From Cohnella lupini (GTDB lineage Bacteria > Bacillota > Bacilli > Paenibacillales > Paenibacillaceae), in assembly GCF_003386205.1 (NCBI RefSeq), contig NZ_QRDY01000007.1, forward strand, positions 186,001-250,000: a stretch of 64,000 nt of DNA, read 5' to 3'. The position numbers and the translations under genes are program-made. Position 1 is the stretch's first letter; the number at the start of each line of letters is the position of its first letter. The notes under the pieces are model-generated. The model was not told where the DNA came from. It did no database searches and saw nothing but the letters and a program-made list of their open reading frames with translations. Positions 34,045-40,785 of the stretch are shown here, piece after piece.

Positions 34045-34248
34045 ATTGTTTGTGATGAAACTTCGCGCAATGATTGAACAATTGCTTGGGATTATTCTCT
34101 AGTCCTAGAGAGAAAGAGGAATATGTTTACGATGCCCTTTTCAAGGAATTCTACGCTTAGGTCGATTCTAGAACTGCAAATCGTAGGCCCTTATCGAATA
34201 TTAAGTATCTCTGCGGGGATGTTAAAGGAAAACGCTAGGAGGTTGAAT

Positions 34249-34728
34249 TTGACTAATATGAGATACATTCAAAGCGTGATTATCATTGTATTGCTGACAA
34301 ATATACTCATACCTTTTGGAGGGCTCGATGACATTGTTGCTGTGGCACAGCCAACCCAGCCACATGATCTAATGAAACGCTTAGAAAATTTGGAGCCACC
34401 GACGCCTACAGATATTCAAATTCCTTTTTTTCAACGTCCATTTCCGTCAAAGACGAATCCGATAAAAGATGTTATGCGTACAGGCAATCAACTTCCGTTT
34501 AGGCTTATCTTGAGCGAACCGCAGTGGCAAAGGCCACTATATAGGGAGCAGTGGCATAGCACTTATTCAGCTGGGCGTTGGTCATACATACCTTTAAGAT
34601 TGTTCTATGCCCAGCACAGGATTTTTGCAACTTCTGCGGTAGGGTTGTCTAACATGTATGATTTCTTGCACAATTTAGGACTAAGCGACCTTAATGTTGA
34701 GGAAAAAGGAGCAAGTCAGGAGGAGTGA
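34249..34728 (+). CDS. Secreted protein of unknown function
   Basis: AGGAGG lies six bases before TTG at 34249. The first 35 residues form a signal peptide (YIQSVIIIVLLTNILIPFGG) with cleavage possible near AVAQP. The remaining 125 residues are rich in Pro, Gln and aromatic residues (FFQRPFPSKTNPIKDV, REQWHSTYSAGRWSYIPLRL). The stop codon TGA is followed in the same frame by a further open stretch of 71 codons. I do not recognise a family. Confidence 0.55.
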   Translation: MTNMRYIQSVIIIVLLTNILIPFGGLDDIVAVAQPTQPHDLMKRLENLEPPTPTDIQIPFFQRPFPSKTNPIKDVMRTGNQLPFRLILSEPQWQRPLYREQWHSTYSAGRWSYIPLRLFYAQHRIFATSAVGLSNMYDFLHNLGLSDLNVEEKGASQEE

Positions 34729-34737
34729 GTAAACGAG

Positions 34738-34941
34738 ATAGTAGTCGTTGTCATACAAGCTAAGATCGTACGCGTCACGTCAAAGGACAATCAAGTAGTT
34801 GTTGTAGCCAGACCGCAACGAACAGGTGTACAAGCGATTACCGTGAATAAATTGAACATGAAGCTTAATAACGACGATGAGGCTATTATTATCCAGTTAG
34901 TTACGCCTGATGGAGATGAAGTGGATTACTCTATTTATTAG
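34738..34941 (+). pseudogene. Downstream frame without a normal start codon
   Basis: A protein-like frame (VVVVIQAKIVRVTSKDNQVV, later IIIQLVTPDGDEVDYSIY) follows in the same phase as the preceding gene, directly after its TGA. AGGAGGAG (34718-34725) stands 12 bases before an ATA codon at 34738, as if an ATG had become ATA; no ATG, GTG or TTG start is well placed. It may be a gene that has lost its start, or a second half reached by readthrough. Confidence 0.35.
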
Positions 34942-35079
34942 GAAGTGAAAAGAAAATGATGAAAAAATGAACTCCATCGGCGACTTATTCCGTATACCTA
35001 TTGCGGACACTTCAATATGATCTAAATCAGACTTGTCGGCTCATTATACTAATCATGGATATAAAGGGGAGAGTGCAAG

Positions 35080-35856
35080 TTGGATTCATTGTGGTTGGAG
35101 TATGCTTGGGCACTATTAATTCTTATCGCTTTGGAAGGTTTACTATCGGCTGACAATGCGCTCGTATTGGCTGTTATCGCAAAGCATTTACCGGAGGATC
35201 AGAAGAAGAAAGCGATCAACTATGGGATCATTATGGCATTTGTATTCCGCTTCGGCGCGCTCTTCGCGATATCGTTTATTGCGAACGTTTGGCAAATACA
35301 GGCGATCGGGGCTGCATATCTTCTATACCTCGGGTTAAAGCATCTCATCAAAGCGCGTTTTGGCAAGGAAAACGAAAACATTCGGGAAGATCTTAAGAAA
35401 GATTCAGCGGGTAAAAGGTTCTGGCCAACCGTGGGGAAAATCGCTCTAGCGGATCTCGCTTTTGCGATCGATTCCATCCTTGCTGCCGTAGCTCTAGCGC
35501 TTGGTCTCCCGGATTCGCCTCTTGCCGATTTCGGCGGTATGGACGGAGGAAAATTTATCATTGTCGTGCTTGGCGGAATAGCGGGACTCATCCTGATCAA
35601 ATTCGCGGCGGCATGGTTTGTTAAGCTGCTTGCCGATCGTCCAGCACTCGAGACCACGGCTTATGCAATCGTGGCATGGGTAGGCGTGAAGCTCGCCGTA
35701 ATAACACTGGCTCACGATGATATTCATGTGTTAGATCATGATTTTCCGCATAGTACGGTCTGGACTCTTATCTTCTATGCCGTGTTGGTTGCGATAGCTC
35801 TTCTCGGTTGGTTTGCGCCTTCGAATAAAAAACATTCGCAAACGGATCAGGTTTAG
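35080..35856 (+). CDS. TerC/YkoY-family membrane protein
   Basis: Integral membrane protein of 258 residues with about seven helices, of the TerC family linked to tellurium resistance and, in Bacilli, to manganese export during exoenzyme metalation. Typical acidic motifs within helices are LEGLLSADNALVLAVI and LADLAFAIDSILAAVAL. TTG start with AAAGGGGAGAG upstream. A yybP-ykoY manganese riboswitch, found before some homologues, was looked for and not seen. Confidence 0.87.
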   Translation: MDSLWLEYAWALLILIALEGLLSADNALVLAVIAKHLPEDQKKKAINYGIIMAFVFRFGALFAISFIANVWQIQAIGAAYLLYLGLKHLIKARFGKENENIREDLKKDSAGKRFWPTVGKIALADLAFAIDSILAAVALALGLPDSPLADFGGMDGGKFIIVVLGGIAGLILIKFAAAWFVKLLADRPALETTAYAIVAWVGVKLAVITLAHDDIHVLDHDFPHSTVWTLIFYAVLVAIALLGWFAPSNKKHSQTDQV

Positions 35857-35884
35857 GTTGTACACCAAGACAGAGATTCTCGAA

Positions 35885-35918
35885 AAGCAGGTTGCCATTG
35901 GCAACCTGCTTATTTTTT
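35885..35918 (+). terminator. Terminator after terC-like gene
   Basis: Perfect 12-base arms AAGCAGGTTGCC (35885-35896) and complement (35900-35911), loop ATT, then ATTTTTTT. Confidence 0.9.
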
Positions 35919-35959
35919 TGGAGGATTTTTACTCGCGATCCATTTCGGCTCTTCACGTG

Positions 35960-35988
35960 TTGACAAAAAACAGACAACTATTTATATT
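35960..35988 (+). promoter_or_regulatory. Promoter of the luciferase-like gene
   Basis: TTGACA (35960-35965), 17-base spacer, TATATT (35983-35988). An A+T-rich imperfect repeat around the start point may be an operator. Confidence 0.7.
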
Positions 35989-36042
35989 TAGATTATTATT
36001 AGAATAAATAATTATAGGATAAAATAAGAGGAGGATATAAAA

Positions 36043-37086
36043 ATGGAAATTGGAATAGATACGTTTGTTGAAACGACTCCGGATGTTCGTACGGGGAAGA
36101 CGATAAGTCATGCCGAGCGATTACGCCAGGTTGTCGAAGAAATCGTGCTTGCCGATCAGGTTGGGTTGGATATTTTCGGAGTCGGCGAGCATCATCGTAA
36201 GGAATTCGGGGATTCCGCTACTGCCGTTATTTTGGCTGCAGCGGCTTCCAGGACTCAAAGGATACGCTTAACCAGTTCGGTTACCGTGCTCTCTGCCGTT
36301 GATCCCGTACGTTTGTTTCAGCAATTCGCTACGCTTGACGGGATCTCGAATGGACGAGCCGAGATCATCGCGGGGCGCGGTTCTATGGTCGATGCTTTTC
36401 CCTTGTTCGGATATAATCTGGAGGACTATGACGAGCTATTCGAGGAGAAACTGGAGTTATTATTAAAGCTAAGGGAGTCCGAGAAGGTCACATGGAAAGG
36501 AGGACATCGTCCGGCTTTTACGGATTTGGGAATATATCCGCGTCCGGTTCAGAACCCTTTACCCGTGTGGATTGGAAGCGGAGGTAATCCGGAATCGGCC
36601 ATACGCGCAGGCGTACTTGGATTGCCGCTTGTATTGGCGATCATTGGCGGGAGCCCCATTCGATTTGCTCCAATCGTACAACTCTATAAGAACGCAGCAA
36701 CTCGAGCAGGACATGATGCATCGAAATTACGAGTAGCCGTTCACTCTCTCGGTTACGTTGCTGATACTACCGAGCTTGCGGTCGAGCAATATTTCCCTCC
36801 CACTCAGGCCTCGTTTAATTTATTCGGCAAAGAGCGCGGAAGGGGCAATTATAGCCGGTCATACTTCGATTCCGAACGTAGCTTGGAAGGCGGACTCTAC
36901 GTTGGCGATCCAGAAACGGTAGCCAACAAAATAATTCATATGCGCAAGGAATTAGGTTTCTCTCGATTTATCCTTCATTTACCTGTTGGCACAATGCCCC
37001 ATGAGGAAGTCATGAGAGCTATTGAGCTGTTGGGAACCGAAGTCGCACCGCGAGTTCGGGAAGAATTCGCAAAATCAGGGGACTGA
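36043..37086 (+). CDS. LLM-class (luciferase-like) flavin-dependent oxidoreductase
   Basis: TIM-barrel flavin monooxygenase-like protein of 347 residues. Typical motifs: GVGEHHRKEFGDSATAVILA, LTSSVTVLSAVDPVRLFQQF and AEIIAGRGS near the flavin site. AGAGGAGGAT precedes the ATG. A canonical promoter lies upstream. A short gap of 79 bases separates it from the SDR gene downstream, so the two may be cotranscribed. Substrate unknown. Confidence 0.88.
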   Translation: MEIGIDTFVETTPDVRTGKTISHAERLRQVVEEIVLADQVGLDIFGVGEHHRKEFGDSATAVILAAAASRTQRIRLTSSVTVLSAVDPVRLFQQFATLDGISNGRAEIIAGRGSMVDAFPLFGYNLEDYDELFEEKLELLLKLRESEKVTWKGGHRPAFTDLGIYPRPVQNPLPVWIGSGGNPESAIRAGVLGLPLVLAIIGGSPIRFAPIVQLYKNAATRAGHDASKLRVAVHSLGYVADTTELAVEQYFPPTQASFNLFGKERGRGNYSRSYFDSERSLEGGLYVGDPETVANKIIHMRKELGFSRFILHLPVGTMPHEEVMRAIELLGTEVAPRVREEFAKSGD

Positions 37087-37165
37087 CCCATAAATAGTCC
37101 AATGAATGATTTGAATACCAAACGTCAAGATTAACGTAGCGCAAAGAACAAGACTAGGAGGAGAC

Positions 37166-37933
37166 ATGATGGGAATACTCGACAATAAAGTTGTGTTGAT
37201 TACCGGCACCGGTGGAGGTCTGGGTCGCGTCGCGGCACTGGCCTTTGCGCGAGAAGGCGCGAAGGTCATCGGATCCGATATTAATGTAAATACCAACAAC
37301 GAGACGGTTGAACTATTGCGTCGCGCGGGCGGTGAGATGACCGGAATCGCGCCGGTCGATCTCACCGACCCCGAACAGGCGCGAAAGTTAGTTGAGGATG
37401 CGGTAGCAGCCTATGGCGGAATCGACGTAGTCTATAACAACGCCGCCATACAACGCTTCGGTCCGATGCCCGATTTCTCTATCGAAGACTGGCGGACGAC
37501 CATCGCCGGCGAGCTCGACATTCCTTTTTTCGTATCGAAGTTCGCTTGGCCGCATTTGGTCCAGCGCGGCGGCGGCGTCATCATTAACGTCGCGTCCATT
37601 TCCGGGATGATCGCCGGAGAAACTCCCCCGATGGTCGGGCACAGCGCAGCGAAAGCCGGCGTTATCGCGATGACGCGACAACTAGCGCTTGAAGGCGCAC
37701 AGCACGGGATCCGAGCAGTGTCGATAAGCCCCGGGCCTTTCCTGACCCCGGCTAGCGACCGCGATCTCGGTGACAACCAAGCGGCGAGGGATGCGGTAAC
37801 TAAAAAGACGCTTCTTAAGCGCTTCGGTCAACCCGAAGAACTCGTTGAGCTTGCGGTCTTCCTCGCTTCCGACAGGGCGTCTTACATCACCGGCACTAAC
37901 TACGCAGTCGACGGTGGCGCAACCGCTTGGTAA
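37166..37933 (+). CDS. SDR-family oxidoreductase with His in place of the catalytic Tyr
   Basis: SDR of 255 residues with cofactor motif TGTGGGLG (13-20) and NNAA (91-94) in place of NNAG. The active-site YXXXK motif reads HSAAK, placing His159 where the catalytic tyrosine normally stands; Ser144 or Ser146 and Lys163 are kept. An SDR subgroup with this substitution appears to exist, so it is unlikely to be a sequencing error. AGGAGGAGAC precedes tandem ATGs. G+C content is higher than in the neighbours, a hint of separate origin. Confidence 0.85.
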   Translation: MMGILDNKVVLITGTGGGLGRVAALAFAREGAKVIGSDINVNTNNETVELLRRAGGEMTGIAPVDLTDPEQARKLVEDAVAAYGGIDVVYNNAAIQRFGPMPDFSIEDWRTTIAGELDIPFFVSKFAWPHLVQRGGGVIINVASISGMIAGETPPMVGHSAAKAGVIAMTRQLALEGAQHGIRAVSISPGPFLTPASDRDLGDNQAARDAVTKKTLLKRFGQPEELVELAVFLASDRASYITGTNYAVDGGATAW

Positions 37934-37979
37934 CCATAAGCTTCTTTTGGTGAAAATTTAAGATATCAAGCAAAAATCA

Positions 37980-38022
37980 AAGCACAGCTTCCGCAACAAG
38001 CGTTGTGGAAGCTGTGCTTCTT
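37980..38022 (+). terminator. Terminator after the SDR gene
   Basis: Eighteen-base arms at 37980-37997 and 38002-38019 with one G-T pair, then TCTT. Confidence 0.75.
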
Positions 38023-38145
38023 ACTATGACGACCTACTTAAACGAATAGCTCTTCATCTTCGCCGAACAGTAAGAGAGGACGTAGAGAAACGGAAAATCA
38101 CCCTTCTTCTTTGATATAACATAAATTCGCGGAGCAAGGACGCGA

Positions 38146-38649
38146 TTAAGCATGGTTGCTATTGGCAAAATATTCACGCGTATCTTTGCGCGATTGAGGG
38201 GTTAATACGCGATCAAGCTCTTCGTTCAACCAAGTAAGCGTCTTGCTACGCAGTGTATTGCGCATGCTTTCTTCGGCTTCGAGCATCGTTAAGTTAATCA
38301 AGCAAGGAGTTGCTCGCGTGCACGCCGCATATTCTTCGTCTCGGCATAAATAGCTATTATTTTTGATATTCTTACATTGAAAAATGGGGGTAACGCCTTC
38401 AACCGCTTCGACTACGTCCCAAAAAGAAATGTCCGCGGGCGACTTGGCTAATTTGTAGCCTCCTTTAACGCCAGGAACAGAAATGACAATGCCCGCTTTC
38501 GCTAATTTACCGAAAATCTTCGAAAGATAGGTCTCCGAAACACCTTGGAAAGCGGAGAGTTCTTTAATACCGATAGTAGAGTCGATAGGAATATCAATTA
38601 AATAGACTAAGCAATGAAGTCCATATTCAACGCCGATACTATACTGCAT
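38146..38649 (-). CDS. Rrf2-family transcriptional regulator
   Basis: Winged-helix regulator of 167 residues with the Rrf2 start (YGLHCLVYLID), recognition region (QGVSETYLSKIFGKLAKAGI) and GVKGGYKLAKSP wing. Cysteines near residues 92, 102, 110 and 116 lie where IscR/NsrR hold an iron-sulphur cluster, though the spacing (C-X9-C-X7-C-X5-C) is not clearly that of either, so the sensed signal could be redox state or nitric oxide. It diverges from an AhpD-like gene, its probable target. Confidence 0.85.
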   Translation of the reverse strand: MQYSIGVEYGLHCLVYLIDIPIDSTIGIKELSAFQGVSETYLSKIFGKLAKAGIVISVPGVKGGYKLAKSPADISFWDVVEAVEGVTPIFQCKNIKNNSYLCRDEEYAACTRATPCLINLTMLEAEESMRNTLRSKTLTWLNEELDRVLTPQSRKDTREYFANSNHA

Positions 38650-38668
38650 GCAAACACCTGCTTTCCGG

Positions 38669-38716
38669 ATAACGATTGTTATAAATCATCTTAGGTGGAT
38701 TTAAAACCCTTGTCAA
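38669..38716 (-). promoter_or_regulatory. rrf2 promoter with palindrome at the start point
   Basis: Minus strand: TTGACA (38716-38711), 17-base spacer, TAAGAT (38693-38688). The inverted repeat ATAAC-GATT-GTTAT (38669-38682) covers the predicted start point, an autorepression position. Confidence 0.65.
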
Positions 38717-38757
38717 ATAGGGTGATTTAGGTATTACTAGGTAAATGATTTGACGGG

Positions 38758-38880
38758 TTGACATACTTCTCTTAAAGTTTTATATTGTAGACAAGGTTAA
38801 TCGCCGATTATAGTTGTCGACGTTAAGGTTGCGAATCATGTCATGTACGGCAGGGGATACTCTGTTAGAAAATCGCGATT
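38758..38880 (+). promoter_or_regulatory. Promoter and leader of the AhpD-like gene
   Basis: TTGACA (38758-38763), 17-base spacer, TATATT (38781-38786) is a strong promoter. The 115-base leader contains the palindrome AATCGCGATT (38871-38880). Confidence 0.7.
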
Positions 38881-38908
38881 CACCAAATAATGAAGGAGTG
38901 TATTGAAC

Positions 38909-39370
38909 ATGGAATTGAGATTGAATTATATGAAAGTCCAACCGGAATCTTTACAAACGCTATTAAAATTGGAAGGCTACGTAAAGAAGAGCGGTCTTGA
39001 GCACTCGCTGTGGGAGTTAATTAAAATCCGTGCATCGCAAATCAACGGCTGCGCCTTCTGCATGGACATGCATACGAAAGATGCGCGTGCGGCGGGGGAG
39101 TCGGAGCAGCGATTGTATTTGCTTAATGCATGGCGTGAAGCTCCGTTCTACACCGAAGCCGAGCGGGCAGCATTGGCATTAACGGAAGCCGTGACCAAAA
39201 TTTCGGAAGCCGGCGTGCCGCAGGAATTATACGAGCATGTCCGCAAACATTTCGACGAAGCCCAATTCGTCGATTTGATCATGGCGATTAATGCGATTAA
39301 TTGTTGGAATCGCATTGCGATTTCAACGGGTATGATACCCGGAGAATATCAACCGGCTGCACAAAAATAA
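38909..39370 (+). CDS. Carboxymuconolactone decarboxylase/AhpD-like protein
   Basis: Helical protein of 153 residues of the alkylhydroperoxidase D-like group. The redox motif Cys48-X2-Cys51-X3-His55 (GCAFCMDMHTKDAR) matches the AhpD active site, so peroxidase-linked redox activity is likely. AAGGAG lies ten bases before the ATG; a TTG two codons upstream is closer. The divergent Rrf2 regulator suggests control by redox or nitrosative stress. Confidence 0.87.
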   Translation: MELRLNYMKVQPESLQTLLKLEGYVKKSGLEHSLWELIKIRASQINGCAFCMDMHTKDARAAGESEQRLYLLNAWREAPFYTEAERAALALTEAVTKISEAGVPQELYEHVRKHFDEAQFVDLIMAINAINCWNRIAISTGMIPGEYQPAAQK

Positions 39371-39386
39371 TAGAATGTTGCAAGTG

Positions 39387-39420
39387 AAATCCCCGTATAT
39401 CGACGATATACGGGGATTTT
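39387..39420 (+). terminator. Terminator after the AhpD-like gene
   Basis: Sixteen-base perfect arms at 39387-39402 and 39404-39419 (AAATCCCCGTATATCG) with a one-base centre; strong in both directions. Confidence 0.85.
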
Positions 39421-39499
39421 ACTTTAGTTATAGGAGAGAGAAAATGCCTTTTTTTGTTTATCAAAGCGAAAATGAATTCGAAACGCCATAACGACGCCG

Positions 39500-39549
39500 T
39501 TGACACGACACCAAATGGTGGCATATAATCAAAGCGTCACTAAATGGTG
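39500..39549 (+). promoter_or_regulatory. Promoter of the ArsR-DoxX-SRPBCC-UvrA operon with two operators
   Basis: TTGACA (39500-39505), 18-base spacer, TATAAT (39524-39529). CACCA-AA-TGGTG (39509-39520) lies between the two boxes and CACTA-AA-TGGTG (39538-39549) just after the predicted start point. The copies are 29 bases apart, so a bound pair would block transcription. Autorepression by the ArsR protein is inferred. Confidence 0.78.
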
Positions 39550-39586
39550 TCCAATTATGAGTTTGTAATATTTAGGAGAGGGTGTT

Positions 39587-39913
39587 GTGAACGAGAACGA
39601 ACAGTTGAGGGATGTGTTCGACGCGATTGCGGATCCCACTAGACGTCAATTGATTCGATTGCTATCAGAGGCGAAGGAGTTACCGCTTCATGAATTAACG
39701 GCACAGTTTCAAATGGGCCGTACGGCGGTATCCAAGCATTTGACCATTCTTAAAAAGGCTGGAATGGTACTCGACCGGAAAGTCGGCAGAGAAACGCTAT
39801 TCAGGTTAAATGCCGCCCCGCTCAGGGAAATTCAAGATTGGGTGGCTTTCTACAGCAAGTTCTGGAGTACGAATATGTTTCGTTTGAACCAGTTGTTAGA
39901 GGAGGAAGAGTGA
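39587..39913 (+). CDS. ArsR-family repressor (SdpR-like)
   Basis: Winged-helix protein of 108 residues, of the group often paired with SRPBCC genes: FDAIADPTRRQLIRLLSEAK at the start and recognition helix GRTAVSKHLTILKKAGMV. It has no cysteine. GTG start with AGGAGAGGG upstream. It is the first gene of a four-gene operon and the two palindromes in its promoter are the likely binding sites. Confidence 0.87.
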   Translation: MNENEQLRDVFDAIADPTRRQLIRLLSEAKELPLHELTAQFQMGRTAVSKHLTILKKAGMVLDRKVGRETLFRLNAAPLREIQDWVAFYSKFWSTNMFRLNQLLEEEE

Positions 39914-39946
39914 GCCCTCCTTACCATTAAACCAGAGGTGAATGTA

Positions 39947-40315
39947 ATGCATATCGTTTCGATCGTGATTCAAAGTTGGTTGCTCTTGTGGATGACCTTT
40001 CAGGCCGTAAGTAAAATCGCCGGGGCGAAAATTCAGGTGGATCTGTTCGAGAGCATCCGACTACCTCAGTGGTTCCGAGTCGTCACCGGAATCGTCCAAT
40101 TGATCTGCTGCGCCGGGCTCGTTATCGGGTACTGGTACCCGGGGATCGCCGCATGGGCTGGCATTGGGCTCGGCGTTATGATGGTGTTCGCGGCCCTTTC
40201 GCATTTCCGGGTCAAAGAGCCCGCCGCTAAAGCGGTACCGGCTTTGGTCACTTTCGTGCTCGCTGCCGCCGTGCTTATCCTGTTCGCGGAGGAAATGGCG
40301 AATCCATTAATCTAG
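39947..40315 (+). CDS. DoxX-like membrane protein
   Basis: Membrane protein of 122 residues with four hydrophobic helices, DoxX-like superfamily (FRVVTGIVQLICCAGLVIGY, WAGIGLGVMMVFAALSHFRV). AGAGGTG precedes the ATG at 39947. It lies between the repressor and an SRPBCC gene, an arrangement common in Bacilli. Function unknown; a membrane redox or detoxification role is inferred. Confidence 0.78.
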   Translation: MHIVSIVIQSWLLLWMTFQAVSKIAGAKIQVDLFESIRLPQWFRVVTGIVQLICCAGLVIGYWYPGIAAWAGIGLGVMMVFAALSHFRVKEPAAKAVPALVTFVLAAAVLILFAEEMANPLI

Positions 40316-40344
40316 CAAGTTTAACGATAGGAGGAGGAAGTAGA

Positions 40345-40743
40345 ATGAGCTTGACTTTAAACCTGGATTTTCAGTATACGACATCCATCGAGAAGCTTTG
40401 GTCCGCAATAACCGATTCCGACAAGCTTGCCAAGTGGACCATGGAAAACGATTTTAAACCCGTCATAGGATACCGTTTTCAATTTCGCCAGAAGCCGACC
40501 GAATATTGGGATGGAATCGTTGAAGGAGAAGTGCTTATCGTGGAAGAACCAAACCGGTTGTCCTATACTTGGGGCAGCGGGGGAGAGAAGCACACGGTCG
40601 TTTGGACGCTGCAGGATTTAGGAGACGGAAAGGTTAACCTTCATCTTGAACAATCCGGGATCTCTAATAATCAAGCGCTCGGAGGCGCTAAGTATGGCTG
40701 GAGCGCCATGGCCGCCGAACTCGATAAGTTGCTGGCGCAATAA
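40345..40743 (+). CDS. SRPBCC/AHSA1-domain protein
   Basis: Protein of 132 residues forming one START-like hydrophobic ligand pocket (FQYTTSIEKLWSAITDSDKL at the start, WSAMAAELDKLL at the end). Proteins of this type bind lipophilic ligands. AGGAGGAAG precedes the ATG. In this operon it could bind the inducing compound or act beside the UvrA-like ATPase. Confidence 0.82.
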   Translation: MSLTLNLDFQYTTSIEKLWSAITDSDKLAKWTMENDFKPVIGYRFQFRQKPTEYWDGIVEGEVLIVEEPNRLSYTWGSGGEKHTVVWTLQDLGDGKVNLHLEQSGISNNQALGGAKYGWSAMAAELDKLLAQ

Positions 40744-40785
40744 ACGCATTTCGGTAGATATTATGGTATCGGAAGGATGTCAGGT

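Noticed and set aside
34941-35080. Possible yybP-ykoY manganese riboswitch before the terC-like gene
   Set aside because: Homologues often carry one, but the conserved core sequence is not present in this short gap; only a ribosome site and a -10-like TATACT are seen.
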